This document shows, piece by piece, positions 22,172-34,600 of a DNA stretch of 64,000 bases. A model generated the notes under the pieces. That model made no database searches and was not told the origin of the DNA. It was given only the letters and a program-made list of their open reading frames with translations. The position numbers and the translations under genes were made by a program. The stretch lies in NCBI GenBank assembly GCA_004794655.1, contig SMMW01000046.1, positions 9,783,501 to 9,847,500 on the forward strand, given 5' to 3'. Position 1 is the stretch's first letter; every line of letters starts with the position of its first letter. The DNA is from Marisa cornuarietis (Eukaryota; Mollusca; Gastropoda; Architaenioglossa; Ampullariidae).

Positions 22172-22441
22172 ATGCCAGTCTTGCATCGCCTGCTGACCTG
22201 CACTATCCCCCATTTCACCCCTGAACCTCTCGCTCCGCGACACTCACTCTCTCTCTCTCCCTCCCTTCCTCCGCTGGCTCAATCGATTCCCCGTATAATG
22301 GGTTGTTGGCACACGCTCGCCACATCAAGGAAGCCTCAGCTGCTGCCTGTGAGCTACACGCCTGTGTACAGCGGCACAACCCTCTCTCCATCTCTGTGTC
22401 TGCCCGCGCTAAGGGCGGCTGAACTCGGAGTCGACAAGTAG
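22172..22441 (+). promoter_or_regulatory. Region just upstream of globin B: possible 5' UTR or promoter with a longer upstream frame
   Basis: An 89-codon frame from the ATG at 22172 ends 60 bases before the globin start. It is low-complexity (Ser/Pro/Leu from CT-rich DNA) and unlikely to encode a protein. The stretch 22230-22280 is a polypyrimidine tract. No convincing TATA box was found; transcription may start anywhere from here to the CpG-dense block at 17.9-18.3 kb if a non-coding first exon exists. Confidence 0.25.
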
Positions 22442-22494
22442 ACCGGTAGCTGGCGGTAGCCTCGAAGTGATTTCGTCTGTCAGCTGACACGCGC

Positions 22495-22503
22495 ATGGCA
22501 TAA
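22495..22503 (+). promoter_or_regulatory. Two-codon upstream ORF overlapping the globin B start
   Basis: ATG GCA TAA, with its stop sharing one base with the globin B ATG (TAATG). The uORF start has C at -3 (weak context), while the main ATG has A at -3 and G at +4. Such an arrangement could permit termination-reinitiation or leaky scanning. It matters only if the 5' UTR includes it, which is likely at 8 bases upstream. Confidence 0.5.
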
Positions 22504-22648
22504 TGGCGGACGACGAAATGTCGCCCTCTCCGCCAGCTGCGTTGGATCCTCGTCTTCCTCTCACGGCCATGCAGGTGTTCAAACTAAAGAAAAGCTGGAA
22601 AGGAGTAAAGCGAAGCCTGGACGATACTGGTGTCGAGATGTTTATCAG
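22503..22648 (+). CDS. Globin B exon 1
   Basis: Encodes residues 1-48 plus two bases of codon 49: an acidic, Pro-rich 20-residue leader, then helix A (LTAMQVFKLKKSWKGVKRSL) and the start of helix B (DDTGVEMFI). It ends AG|GTAAGAG, a strong donor in phase 2. The start ATG has A at -3 and G at +4. An ATG 8 bases upstream opens a two-codon frame that ends on this start codon. Confidence 0.9.
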
Positions 22649-23706
22649 GTAAGAGCTGCTGGCATTTCCCCTTGTTAGCCGGGCACGCTGCTTTCTGTTT
22701 TGGTGGCAGTCGGGCTTGCAGCAGACGATACCCACAGTTAGATCTGGGCCCTGCCAAACTGTGATCAATCGTGTCGTGCTGCGACAAGGCTTAGTAATAT
22801 TTGCTACTGGAATCTTCATTTGTCGCGTTGTGCTGGAGTGGTCGGGGGTAAGGGTTGGGGCTAATGAGTGCACGCTGGTCTTTTACTCGTGTTTTGATTT
22901 AGATTCTTGTCAGATTCTTGGTTGATATTATGTCCAATAAGTTCGCCCAATTGCTTCGCGGATTTCTCGCTTCTTGCGCGTGGCGTGACAGAATTATTGT
23001 TGCCTGTCTCAGTTTCCTATTGCGTGGGTGTGGAACCTGCCAGACCATCTGTCTTGGAAATACAAGCACATTCACGCATGCACGTGCGCATAAGCCTATA
23101 GGAATATTCATAAGAACACTGATATTGTTCGCGTGTGTCAGCATTTTCCTTGCAAAGTGGATTCTTTATACGAATTTTGAGTATGTGCAGTAAATATCTA
23201 GCCATGGGAAGGAGAGGGGAAGAACAGTAGTACTTTAACAGCGGAATAGATCCGTAGAAGAGCCTCACAAGACTAACTCAAAATACTGAACGATGTTGTC
23301 AATTCGTTCGATGCTTAGCTCGCACACGGGAACACATTTATCTGCGGGACAAATGGACGAACTGCGGCTTTGCACGCGAAGACTTAATCTGGAAGGATGG
23401 CAATATAAACAAACTGTGATCAAGTTTGCTTGACTTTGAGACCAAGTGCCAGAGTGACAGCTGTCTTTGGTACTCTTTTTAGCTGCACATGTCTCTCTTT
23501 AACTGGTTAGGTCGCTGGATGCATACACTGATCTTTCACAGCAAGCACTCATATACTTGTCGCAAAAGAGTATTTTAATTCCCCGAGAACAGGGCGGAGG
23601 AGGAAGTAAAGTGTGGGTGGCGTCCCTTGGAGTGTTGTTTCCTTCGAGAAGGTTCTGATGATAAGCGTACGAGCATAACTGCACACGGGCTCTCGCGTGT
23701 CTGTCT

Positions 23707-23743
<37 letters not shown>

Positions 23744-26700
23744 TGTGTGTGGGGGGGGGGGAGAGTGTGCGCGCGTAAAGGAAAGAAAAATCAAATAAAA
23801 ACTGTAACAAGCAAAGAAGTATAAGAACATAACCATGAAATATAAAACAACAATTCATATACGGATAATTGTGTGATTTTTATCTAATTTTTCTTAGGCT
23901 CAAGGACGTTTTAATCGTAATGACAGTCATCTAGTGAGCAGACTATTCATCGTAAAACGCAATTAAAGTTCACTTGGGTAGATTACCGATCCGGCAAGAG
24001 GCGGGCAGGTCTCCAGCGTTTCCTCCTCAGACTAAGAGCTATTGTAATGAACTTTCATCATCGCAGTTGGAGACTGCAGACGAGGGAAAAATCTGTGATA
24101 TGCAGTGGGTTTCTCTGGAAGGCCTGCTCAGATCGATCCTGCTTCAAGCTTGTTTAAATTTGCAGTCTGTAAAAACCAGAGCCTGTTTTAAGAGTCGATG
24201 TTCAGAGACAAGCAGAGAGCTTAAGTAACGTCAAGATGAGAGAAGGGGTGTGGGAGGCGGGAAGAGCTGTAACCAAGACTGTGGCTATGAATAACTAGGG
24301 ATGGCTGTTGTCTTTTGAAGGTCTTTTTTTAAATACGCAAGTAAATAAATAGGTTAATACATGTGGATAAATAAGAAGTATTCATGGAGAAACTACAGAA
24401 AATAACTGTTGAACACAAATGCAGAACATGATGCTGAGTATTGCTTGTGATGGATTTTGTGATATTTTCAATGATATGTGAAACATTTAAAAACGGAACT
24501 ATATGCACCTTATTCAGTTATGTCCGCAAGGCACACTTTATCTGTTTTTGCCCTCTCGCTGTCACAAGGTAGAATGCTTATTTCTTGCTAGCTTTTACGG
24601 TAAACATCAGAGTAAATGGATTGCTCAGAGTAAGGGAGAGCTGTAGACGAGTCTTATGTGTAGTCAACATCTGCCTCCAGTGAATTGGCGAGAGTGTGTA
24701 AGCGAGCGTGTGTGTGTGTGTGTGAGCACGTATGTGTGCGAGCCTGTGTTTTCAGGTGTGTATATATACGAGCGTGTGTGTGCCAGCGTGCGAGTGTCTT
24801 CGTGTATGACCACAGCATCACCATCAAAGAACAGTGACAAGATCTTTCAGTCGAAAATGAGGCGGTGGCGATAAATTTTAAGCTGTGTCTTAAACGACTT
24901 CAGGGAAATAGCATGTCGCAGCTTGGCAAGCAGCAGCCCAGACAGCTAGAACGGCCACAGCAGACGAGCGTTTTGGGTTCACGCCGGGCAGAAGGGATAC
25001 TGTCAGAAGCTTTTCGTTGGATTATTTGGTAACCCCAACGGTCTAATGTGTGGTCAGAGTTAAGTAAGGTAAGCAGAAAGCATCCCATTAAGCAGGAGTT
25101 GCAGTGTTGTATTGAAAAAACATTGCAGTCAATGTTCAGTCCCTTAAGTAACCGTGTGACAGCACCGTCAGTGTGAAGGTGCGAGTCATCGGCTTTCATT
25201 TTAAGAAGAGGAAGATGACAACGATGACGACGACAACGACGATGATGTTGATCTCCGTAGGGGTGTGCATAAGCAGTCTTGCCTGTGATATAGGCGTAAC
25301 GGGAAGGTTAGGGGTGGGGATGGGGAGGGATGTTGTTGCGCTCAAGCCTTTCCTGGACACATTGTCAACTGACACCAAGGCAGCGTCACGGCGATTCGGG
25401 CTACCTTTGATATTCATTGTCACTTTATCTTTTTGGTTGTACAGCCTTTGCTGTCTGTAAACACAAGCCCAGACTTACAGATATTGTCTTTTAGTGCTTA
25501 GGGTCGGTTTCCTTCGGAAGGCTCTAGCCTGTTATTTTTAGTTGTCAATGGTAGGCTTGCCTTGCGCAAGTGTGGGAAACATGCATTAGGCTAGTCCGCT
25601 GCCGCACGCGCGCGCGCGTGTGTTTGTGCTCTTGAAAGTTGTTTGCAAGAAAGATGATCCTCCTTTGGAGCGAGGCACTAGAGTTCTTTTCAGGGTAGAG
25701 CGTTTAAAGTAAGATATTCGGCAAAAGGGTGCCGGCTAGCCTAGCCGAATTGACGGGTAGTGTTTTGGTGGGAGGATGTTTATAGATCTTTATGGAGGGA
25801 AGCAAGAAGATACTGCAGAACAAAGCAGAGCGGGGAGAGAAAAGCTACAAATAAACCCTCAACCTAAGATCGAGTTTCTTTTCCTGTCACACAACAGGCG
25901 TGCAACGATCGAGAATCTCCTCAAACGGGGTCGTTGAGGATCTTGAAACAACGTGTAGTGTTTTCGCCAGACAAAAACGACTGTTTCACCCCGGAACAAA
26001 CATAATCTCTTTCCTGTGACGTTATCTGGGGTGCGAAACCAATTTCCTCGCAATTCGTTCTGGTGCTGACGCAGAAGAATCCAAGCAAAGAGCTCCCACT
26101 TAATTAAAAAAAAAAGAAAGTTCATGATAGTTATTTCAACTCTTTATAAGACAATTAAGACCACTTATCTGGCAAGAAATGCTTAAAAAAAACAGGGTTT
26201 CTCTTTATCCTGTGATTTCCGCTATCGCGCATTTGCCTACCGAGGGCTTAGTGGGCCAGGTGCACAAAAAGTCCCTAGGCGGTAGCTGCATGACTGACGC
26301 CAAGTGCTCAGTTAAACTACTTTAATGTAAACGCTTTACTTGACCGCTCTGCTTCCATGCAGCTAGCGCCTAGTGTCATGTGCAGCTTCTCTCCACCGAA
26401 TGCTGCTTGTGGTTGTCACGACCTATTGATCACGCACGCTCAGTTCCAAGATTTTTTTTCTCTAGACCCATAATTCCAGCATATTGAATGTAAAAAAAAA
26501 AAGAAACTTTCCGCGATGCTTTATTGCTATTTTTAACTTTAACACGACTCTGCTCCGCTAGTCCCTTTGTTTTGGGGGTCACCTGTATGTCACGAGTCTG
26601 CAAGGCTTCTACAGAGAGCCTTTGTCGCCTAGCAGCCGCCGCTGATCGCAGGGTCCTCCGCAGACGACGTCGCGTGCATTCCATAGGGAGGTGCAGCATC

Positions 26701-29700
26701 CCATCTCCCCCGGATTATTAATTTATGGTCACCCGGATGTTCTTAGACACGGACAGACGTCTGCGGCCTGCGATCGAGTGTCAAAGTCGGGGCTATCTCA
26801 CGCATGTGTCTATAACACGTTGGGGATCAAGCCAGTGTGAGCATGCGAGCGTGTGTGTTTTCGTATGTGAGTGTGTGTGTGCGCGCGCGCGCGCGCATTT
26901 TGTGTGGGTGAGAGAGAAAAACGTATGGTGTCGTAATATGCGTTTGAATTTAGAGCTTTATCGTTAGATTGGTAGAATAGGTCTAGAATGTGACTGTACT
27001 GATTGCTAATTATTGATTTTTACTTCATTCGTTCGATTGCAGCGTTGTGTTATTACCGTTGTTCCCACCTTTTCTCTGTGGCGATGGGGAGGTCATAAAT
27101 AATAAACCCAAGACTGAATCACCATGTCTGTCTCATTCTCTGCTTGTCTTACATCCCCCCTTTATTTCTCTAGCCGTGTATCCGTCGCTCACTTACACTG
27201 ACATATATCATGTGAGGAAGAAGAAAGATCTGCTTTTCAAAGAAGCCAAGCATTCGAAGAGGCGTTCCGTTTGCTGTCGTTTGCTAGACCCTACAGTCAT
27301 GCAATAGAATACCGAAAACAAGAAAAAAAACTTACAGGATGTAGAGTAAATAACGATGGTGGGCAACAATAAAAGCAGTACATTACAAAAAGCTCGATGA
27401 TGATTCCACAGACTTTAGAAGTCCGTTTGTCTTCAAAGTCTTATATCAAATACTGGTAAACGTGCAACAAACTTTAAACCTTCTTCGTGTGAATGTAACA
27501 GTTGAGGGCTTCATTCATTCCTCCTACATGGTAATAGCTTTGTTATTTTTGCATGGGTTGAAAGAGCAGCTTAATAGTGTTCGCACCGTCCAGTCTGTAA
27601 GACTGACCATAAAAAACATTATTGCAGCATCGCCAGCATGGCCAGTACTTTATGTGGCAGCAAAACGCTGGGTGAAGTTCAGACAAGTTGTGTGCGGTAA
27701 AGACGCGTATAATGCATCACTCGAGACTGCCAGTTTCTTGAATGGACATGGCATTCCCATGGTAGACAATATGGCTAATCGACGGTGAGCCAATCAAAGC
27801 CATATGAAATGGTGAATAAGAGCGAACCCTCCAACCTCTCTTCCCCCTAGTCACTCCTCGCAGAAGTTAAAAATAGACTAAATAGAGATGGTCGTGGATA
27901 TGAGAGAGGAGAGTATTACACGTGATCGCCAAAGTGGAGATTGAAAATCGAGACATTACAACGAGCGAAAAGATAGACGTCAGAATTTGACAGAAACGAA
28001 AACAAAATACAGGATAAAGCAGGGGTAGGCAAAAGTTTCGGTTTTGGGACCAGTCTCAAAGTTCTAAACTATGCGGTGGGCCGGTTATATACCAAAGCTC
28101 CCACGCCTAGTGCCACGTCGAACCTAGTGAAAATAAGATGAAAAACTGCACACATAACGGTGTTCACATACCGAATTTTATGTGAAAAATGAAGCAGTTT
28201 GAATTCGCTCACCAGACCTTCAAGATTTGACCGCGATGAAGCAAGTCGCAGAACCGCGGTCAGATGCTCATCCGTCATCCACTATACTTTGTGATCAGAA
28301 TAGTGTGTTCGCACACATACGTTGATGCAAATATCACCATATTTCCTTAGGCAAATTTTGTGTAAGTTCGGGAACGTATTATTACCTAACAATTTTAAAG
28401 AACTGGACAACGTTTTCGGGATTAAAATAATCCTTCAACACAGTCACCAGAAGATATCGAAACAGATTGATTAGTCATGCTGCATGGCATAATGCCGCCA
28501 GCCTTTCCTTCGAAGGCAGCCGTCTCCCACAACTCAGACATGTCAGCCGTATTATTTGTTATTTTTGTATTTAGTGTTAGAATGTTGCGGGCTGTCAATT
28601 CCTAATGCCGAATCCTATTTCGTAAGTTAAATTTCAGTCAAATGTACCTATGTGAAATGAAAACACGTACACTTCACATTTTAGCATCCGGGCTGGTCGA
28701 AAGATGTTCGTGGGATAAAGTAAACAAACTAAAGGCTGGTTCTACGGCTGGCTGCAGCGTGTGTTTTTATGAGGCTCCGTCTCATTTTTAATGAGGTGCG
28801 GGATGATCATGTGTCCCCGTGACACCAGTAATAGTCTTTACCCACCTCTAGCGTTGACGAAAGCGTAATGAGCTCTCCCGAAACCTTTAACTCCCCGCTG
28901 GCTGCTAATTAAATTGTGAGCATGTTGATGGCTTGCGATTAATTCGACGTGTCTGACGTCATCATGCCACGTATTACCCATGTAATTATGTGAGTGGCAC
29001 TACGTCCCTTGGATGCTGACGTAGTAAAAACGTGAGCTGGGTTCTTCGTTGGAACGAATTTGACACGCAGGAGAAATATTAGCTTCTGGAAGGTTCTTGA
29101 CTCGCCCCCCCCCCTTTATTCTGGTTCGAGACCTGCTTCGGAACCTGTAGCTGAGAACTCTCGCTGCGCATACAGCAGGCGTTTAGCAGAGCTGGACACC
29201 CTAACCCTGGTTTATCATGGAAGGTGAAGGCTTTAAGCTGCTTTGCACCAGGTAGTGGGGGATTTCTGTCGGCCATCTCCATCCCATCCCACACCATGAT
29301 GGATCCACGCCATCACAGTGGGATCGTGGTAACGCTTTTCCTATCGTCTCCAAACGCGGATTTGGCCATCGTGGAAGGACCTATCAAAGCGAGATTCATC
29401 AGTAAAGAGGATTGCGGCCCACTGTTGCCTTGTTCATGCCAGAGGGCGTCGTTCCCTTGTAAGACAAGCAGCGCAGTGTCGAGGTGTGAGGACAGGGCGG
29501 ACAGCGGGTCGCCTTGACCGAAGATTGCTCTCCCTGAGCCGGTTGGGAACCGTCTGGTCACTGACAGATTCTTTGGCGGCTGCTTGCAGCTTTCCCCTGA
29601 GTGTACTGGCAGTGGGTGTTCTCTGTCTTAGAGCCGACAGAACAATGAACCTGTCCAGCTGTGTGGCAGCTGACCGCGGGGGTCCGGGCTGTCTTCGCTC

Positions 29701-30770
29701 TGCAACACTTCCCGTTGTACTCTAGCGGTCTCGTAGAAGTTCAATGACAGAGTGAGCAACTCCCAATCGGCGGCCAATTTCTCGTACACCTACGCCCACC
29801 TGAAGCCATTCAATAACCCTCCCTTAGTCGACAGTACTTAATCGTTGTCTCTTAGGCATGAGTAAAAAGGCGCACAGAAACCAACAATAAAAATAATACT
29901 CTTGTGTTGACAATGGACAGAGCTTGCACATGCATTGCGTGTTTTCTACTGTTCAGTTATGCCTTGCCTCCTGTATATGTTGCAATTGCTCGCATTTTTT
30001 GTGGGCTCAGTGGCCTGTTTTGCTTGACTGCTGTACTGAACACGCACAAAACCAAAGTAGATTGTTATCAAATTCCCGTTGACTGTTCACCCACACAACA
30101 AATTCATTTTTAAAAAGTTTTTGGAAGGAATTGCTCACGTTTGTTACATAAACGGTTAATAAAAATGAAAAAAATTCGAAGGTAGCTTTTCTATTCAGCA
30201 GTATATAGGCCCTTTCATGAATTAAAGTACAATGCACCACGCGTCAGATTTTTTTTTATTTTTCTGGTCGGCAGAAACCAGAAATAAACATCTGCCAAAG
30301 ACATCCGTGCCTGACATACTGACCTTTCCAAAACATTCCCTGCTGTGAAAGAAGCATGGAAAGTAAAAGTTAAGAAAATAAAAAGTATTTTTCATCTTGG
30401 GTGAGTCGAGGGCATCACAGCAAGATGAAAATAGACGTACGTTGCATTCTTTTCCACTTTGTCATATTATTAAAGGTCAAGAAGCTACTGGCGTCAGCAT
30501 ATAGGACTGTTGCGAAGAACTTGTCACTATAGATCTATAGTGTGATCAGGGTTACTCGGCATTTCCTCGGGGAGGCCACAGCCTTTATTGTTTGTCCGGA
30601 GATTGATTTCTTCCAAGAAATTTTCCAGCTTTGATTTTATTGTCAGCTTTAAATCTGCCAGTCAATTTGAGCCTAGATAATTCAATTCAGTGTTTGACTT
30701 GTGTTGCAAAATATTAAAACACTCGTGGTTAAGTACTGCTGCTGGTTTTGCCTCTTTTTCACTCTCTCTT

Positions 30771-30808
<38 letters not shown>

Positions 30809-31616
30809 GCACACACGCACACTCACTTGCACACACATACAGGATAGATATGAGTAACATGAAAAGATGACTTTGTTCTGTTATATTTTCCCCCACCACA
30901 TCTTTTGTGAAATGCTCGAAAGGAGGTCGGCGATCTAATCCTTGCAGATCACAACCGGTTCTAACTTTTTTCCCTCCCAGTCATTCACTCTCGCTCATAG
31001 GATACCCTCTCAAACGACATCCATGGCAGTACTCGAAATCTTTGCAGGTAAATTGTTGCATTATTGATGAATGTTCTCGTCTTCTGTAGGTCAATGGACC
31101 TTGACTGAATTGATCTCTCACCAGTCGTTCTCTCGCTTACTCACCCCGTCCGTTGCTCGCTCACTCACTCGCACAGGTGGTCAAGCATTTGTAATTACAC
31201 TGATGATCTGTACAGTGAGGTAAAGATTTGATGTCTGGTGACAGAACTGCTGCATTGAGACCTTCGTGTCTTATCAGTCGCAATGATGGCATCATTGTGT
31301 CATTATTTTCTTCGTTCCTTAACTACACAGTGCACTGCCCAAGGTACTGATGTGGGTGTAAGGATAGCTCATTTACTTTGCCAGGCCATGAATAGTAACT
31401 AGACTTTATTCCCTGCAGGCCTAGCGCGCCTTTTCTAGACGAGATTTAACGATCTGACTCATGTTTTTTTTAATAGAATGTTTAGAAGATAAATGTTTTT
31501 TGGTATGACCTGGATTTAATGACTGTACAAACCGTTTTGATTCTGAGTGTTTGTGTGTATGTGTTTGAGAGAGAGAGAAAGTGTGTGTATGTGTTTGAGA
31601 GAGAGGGAAAAAGAGA

Positions 31617-31675
<59 letters not shown>

Positions 31676-34600
31676 TGCTTGCTTGCGAAGATTTCAGTCC
31701 CGAAGCTAAGTCGGACTAACGAATGGTAAACGCTCTCTGTCCATCAAGTAATAGTTGGGTACCTGATGTTGTAGGGAGGTAAAAGACGACAGAAAGGGAA
31801 GAATGGGCTCCAGTTTTTACAAGCCGTGACCTAAACACGATGATTCAATGGCCGCGCGTCTACTTAACTGTGGGATGCGTCTACTTAACTGTGGGATGAC
31901 TTTATCTTTTTATCAATTATTTATTCAAATATGTTCAAGTTGGTGAGCATGGATTATCAAGAGATTTGGTTGAATAAGATAAGAATGCGAATATTTTATT
32001 TTAGTCATTATAGTTTTGCCCCTTTTGAAGGATTGGAGACAATTAGAAAAAATGGTTTACAATTCAAAACAGTAATGCTTATATACATGTATAAGCAATC
32101 AAAGGTAAGGTAAAATATGTGTTTAACCATGAATTCTTATAATTAGCCATCTTGTGCAAGACCAGCGGGAATTAATTAAGGCAAGATGATATCATACTGA
32201 AGGGGTTTTTGTGTGTTTGTCTTTTTTTCAATGGAGAGAAATAAAGCTGTTGGAAGGACCTTCAGTCAGTCAGTTAGTCATCTCTTGACTGGTACCTGCC
32301 GTTGTGGGAAGCACATGGATAGACACGGTGGCTGACAAGGCCCGCATCTCACGCCTGTCTTAGGCGATAGTGAGCAGGTCTTGCACAGGACGACCAGATC
32401 ACTCCACTTTCGTGAGCCAGGTCTTCCTCCAACCACCGCAGCTTTGACCCCCCTCCAAGGTACTTTGAGGAACAGTATTCTACAAGCAATCGTTCCGGGT
32501 CATACGGCCAGACCAGACCAGCTTACGTCTTGACTGTTGCACGTGGAGGTTCCTGGTGTCCTCGTGTGTTGCAGCCGTGCTTCGTACAGGAGTCATTCGT
32601 TTTATGTTTTCTGTACGAGATTCGGAGCAGCCTCCTTAGGACTTTGTTTTCGAATTCCTGGGTACTCCTTTCCTTTATCTGAATCTACGCTTTACATCCG
32701 TAAATCAGAATCGGTACTATAACATCCAGACCCTGTCCAGCCTAGCCATTGCCGCTGTTGCTGGCACGATCCTGAAGCATATATCTGTCGTGGAGCTCTC
32801 GTGTCACATCCGTAGAGCAGGATCAGCACTACCAGGGATTTGTACAGCTTGTACTTGGTAGTGAACCTTATCTTATGGCTGTGCCAGATTCTATCTAGTT
32901 TAGCCATTGCCGCTGTTACTGTCGCGATCCTGATGCAGATATCTGGCGTGGAGCTGCCGTCCTTGGAAAGAGTGGCTCCCAAGTACTAGAAGCTGTTTAC
33001 CTCTTCGAGCTGTGTCCATTCTTGATTGCAGTCGAATAAATGAGAGTAATTGCAGACCCGTGCTGGCCACGAGAGGCTTTAGAACTAAATGTTTGTGGCT
33101 AACTTTGAATTCCGCCATGATTTAGTAGCTTGTTTGTCTCTACGGTTCAATCCTGCTATGGGTTAGTAGCATGTTTGGAACCTCCAGGTTACTTTAGTCT
33201 CTTACGCCTTTCTTATGCTGCTGTCAGTCAATCAGTCAATCAATAATAAATCCATCTGTCTAATCAATCAGGCAATCAATCAGTCAGTCAGTGCAGTAGC
33301 CAGTTTTTATTTCTCTCAGTCTCTATCGTAGAATTCGTTCACAATATATCTTCTTTTTCTTCGCTGCAATCAGCTTCAGCCGAGTAATTGTCGGCGGCGG
33401 GCTGTCCTGTCCGCTGACCTTGATGCAATAGCCTACTACGCCTTTTACTGTGTGCGTGCGGGCGGGTAACAGCGGGTGGGCGGGTGATTACCTGCTGTTC
33501 GGTGAGCCAGTAACAGGGGTTGTTGCCGACTGTAGAGACGTGAATAGAAGGCACAGCACAAGCCGCGTGGCGGGCCGCAGGTCGGGACGGCCTTATTTCC
33601 TTGAGCCTGCAACCGATCCTAGATTGCATCCAGCCCCCATCTCCGCTGCCAGCATCAGTTACACTGCGGGTCAGCGGTGGTCCAAATGGAAGACCGACAT
33701 TTTTAAGGCGAGTGGGGGTGGGATGGGAAATCTCTAAACACACACACACACACATGTATGTGTGTGGATAGGAGTGAAATAATTTCCTTCCAAAAAATAA
33801 AAATTACATTGCACGTACTTCCTGCTACTAATTCACAGCTATTGAGCTGGCCAAAACGGAGAATACGGAACTACCTAAGCGACTGGCCTATCAGAGTTAT
33901 AGGTTGTTATTTGGTTTTCCTTCTCCATACTTATTTTCCCTCTTGCGACTAAAAGCTGTACGTAAGAAGGGGAGGAGACCTGTTTGTTCTCGTGCATGAA
34001 GGCCGTAGCAAAGAAGGGCGGGTAAGCGGTCTTCGGAGTTAATGGACAGCCTGTACTTCCCCGTGCCGCAAGACCAGATCGAACTTACAGATCGAAATCC
34101 CGTTTTCATTTAAAAAGCAGGGTCCTGATCGTCTTCGGTGGATTTATTAAAAAATGAAAAAAGTAATAAAGAAAAAGCAGAAGGAAATCAGCTAAAAGCA
34201 TCCCAAAGGGAGTTAAACTATTTCTTTGATCTTACTTTTAAACGGAATGTTGTAACAGTCCTCCACAGCTCAGAAGTCCGTTTAATGTTTTAGCAAAGTA
34301 CCACATGAGAAAGTCTCCGTGGTGAGAATTTTATTTTTCAGCCAGAGGTCCAGTATGCGCTGGCCTTCATTTACACGCTTTTTTCATCTAAAGCTACGCC
34401 TGATTTAATTCGAAATTATAAAAACCTAAAAGAAAGTAAACCCCTCTCCCACACACACATACACACACAAGCACGCACACAAATACTCACACAAAAACAA
34501 ACTGAATACCACTTACACATAGAATACCAAGGATACCAAACACTTTATAATTGTGTGTGTGCGTGTGTGTGTTGTGTGTGTGTGTGTGTGTGTGTGTGAG

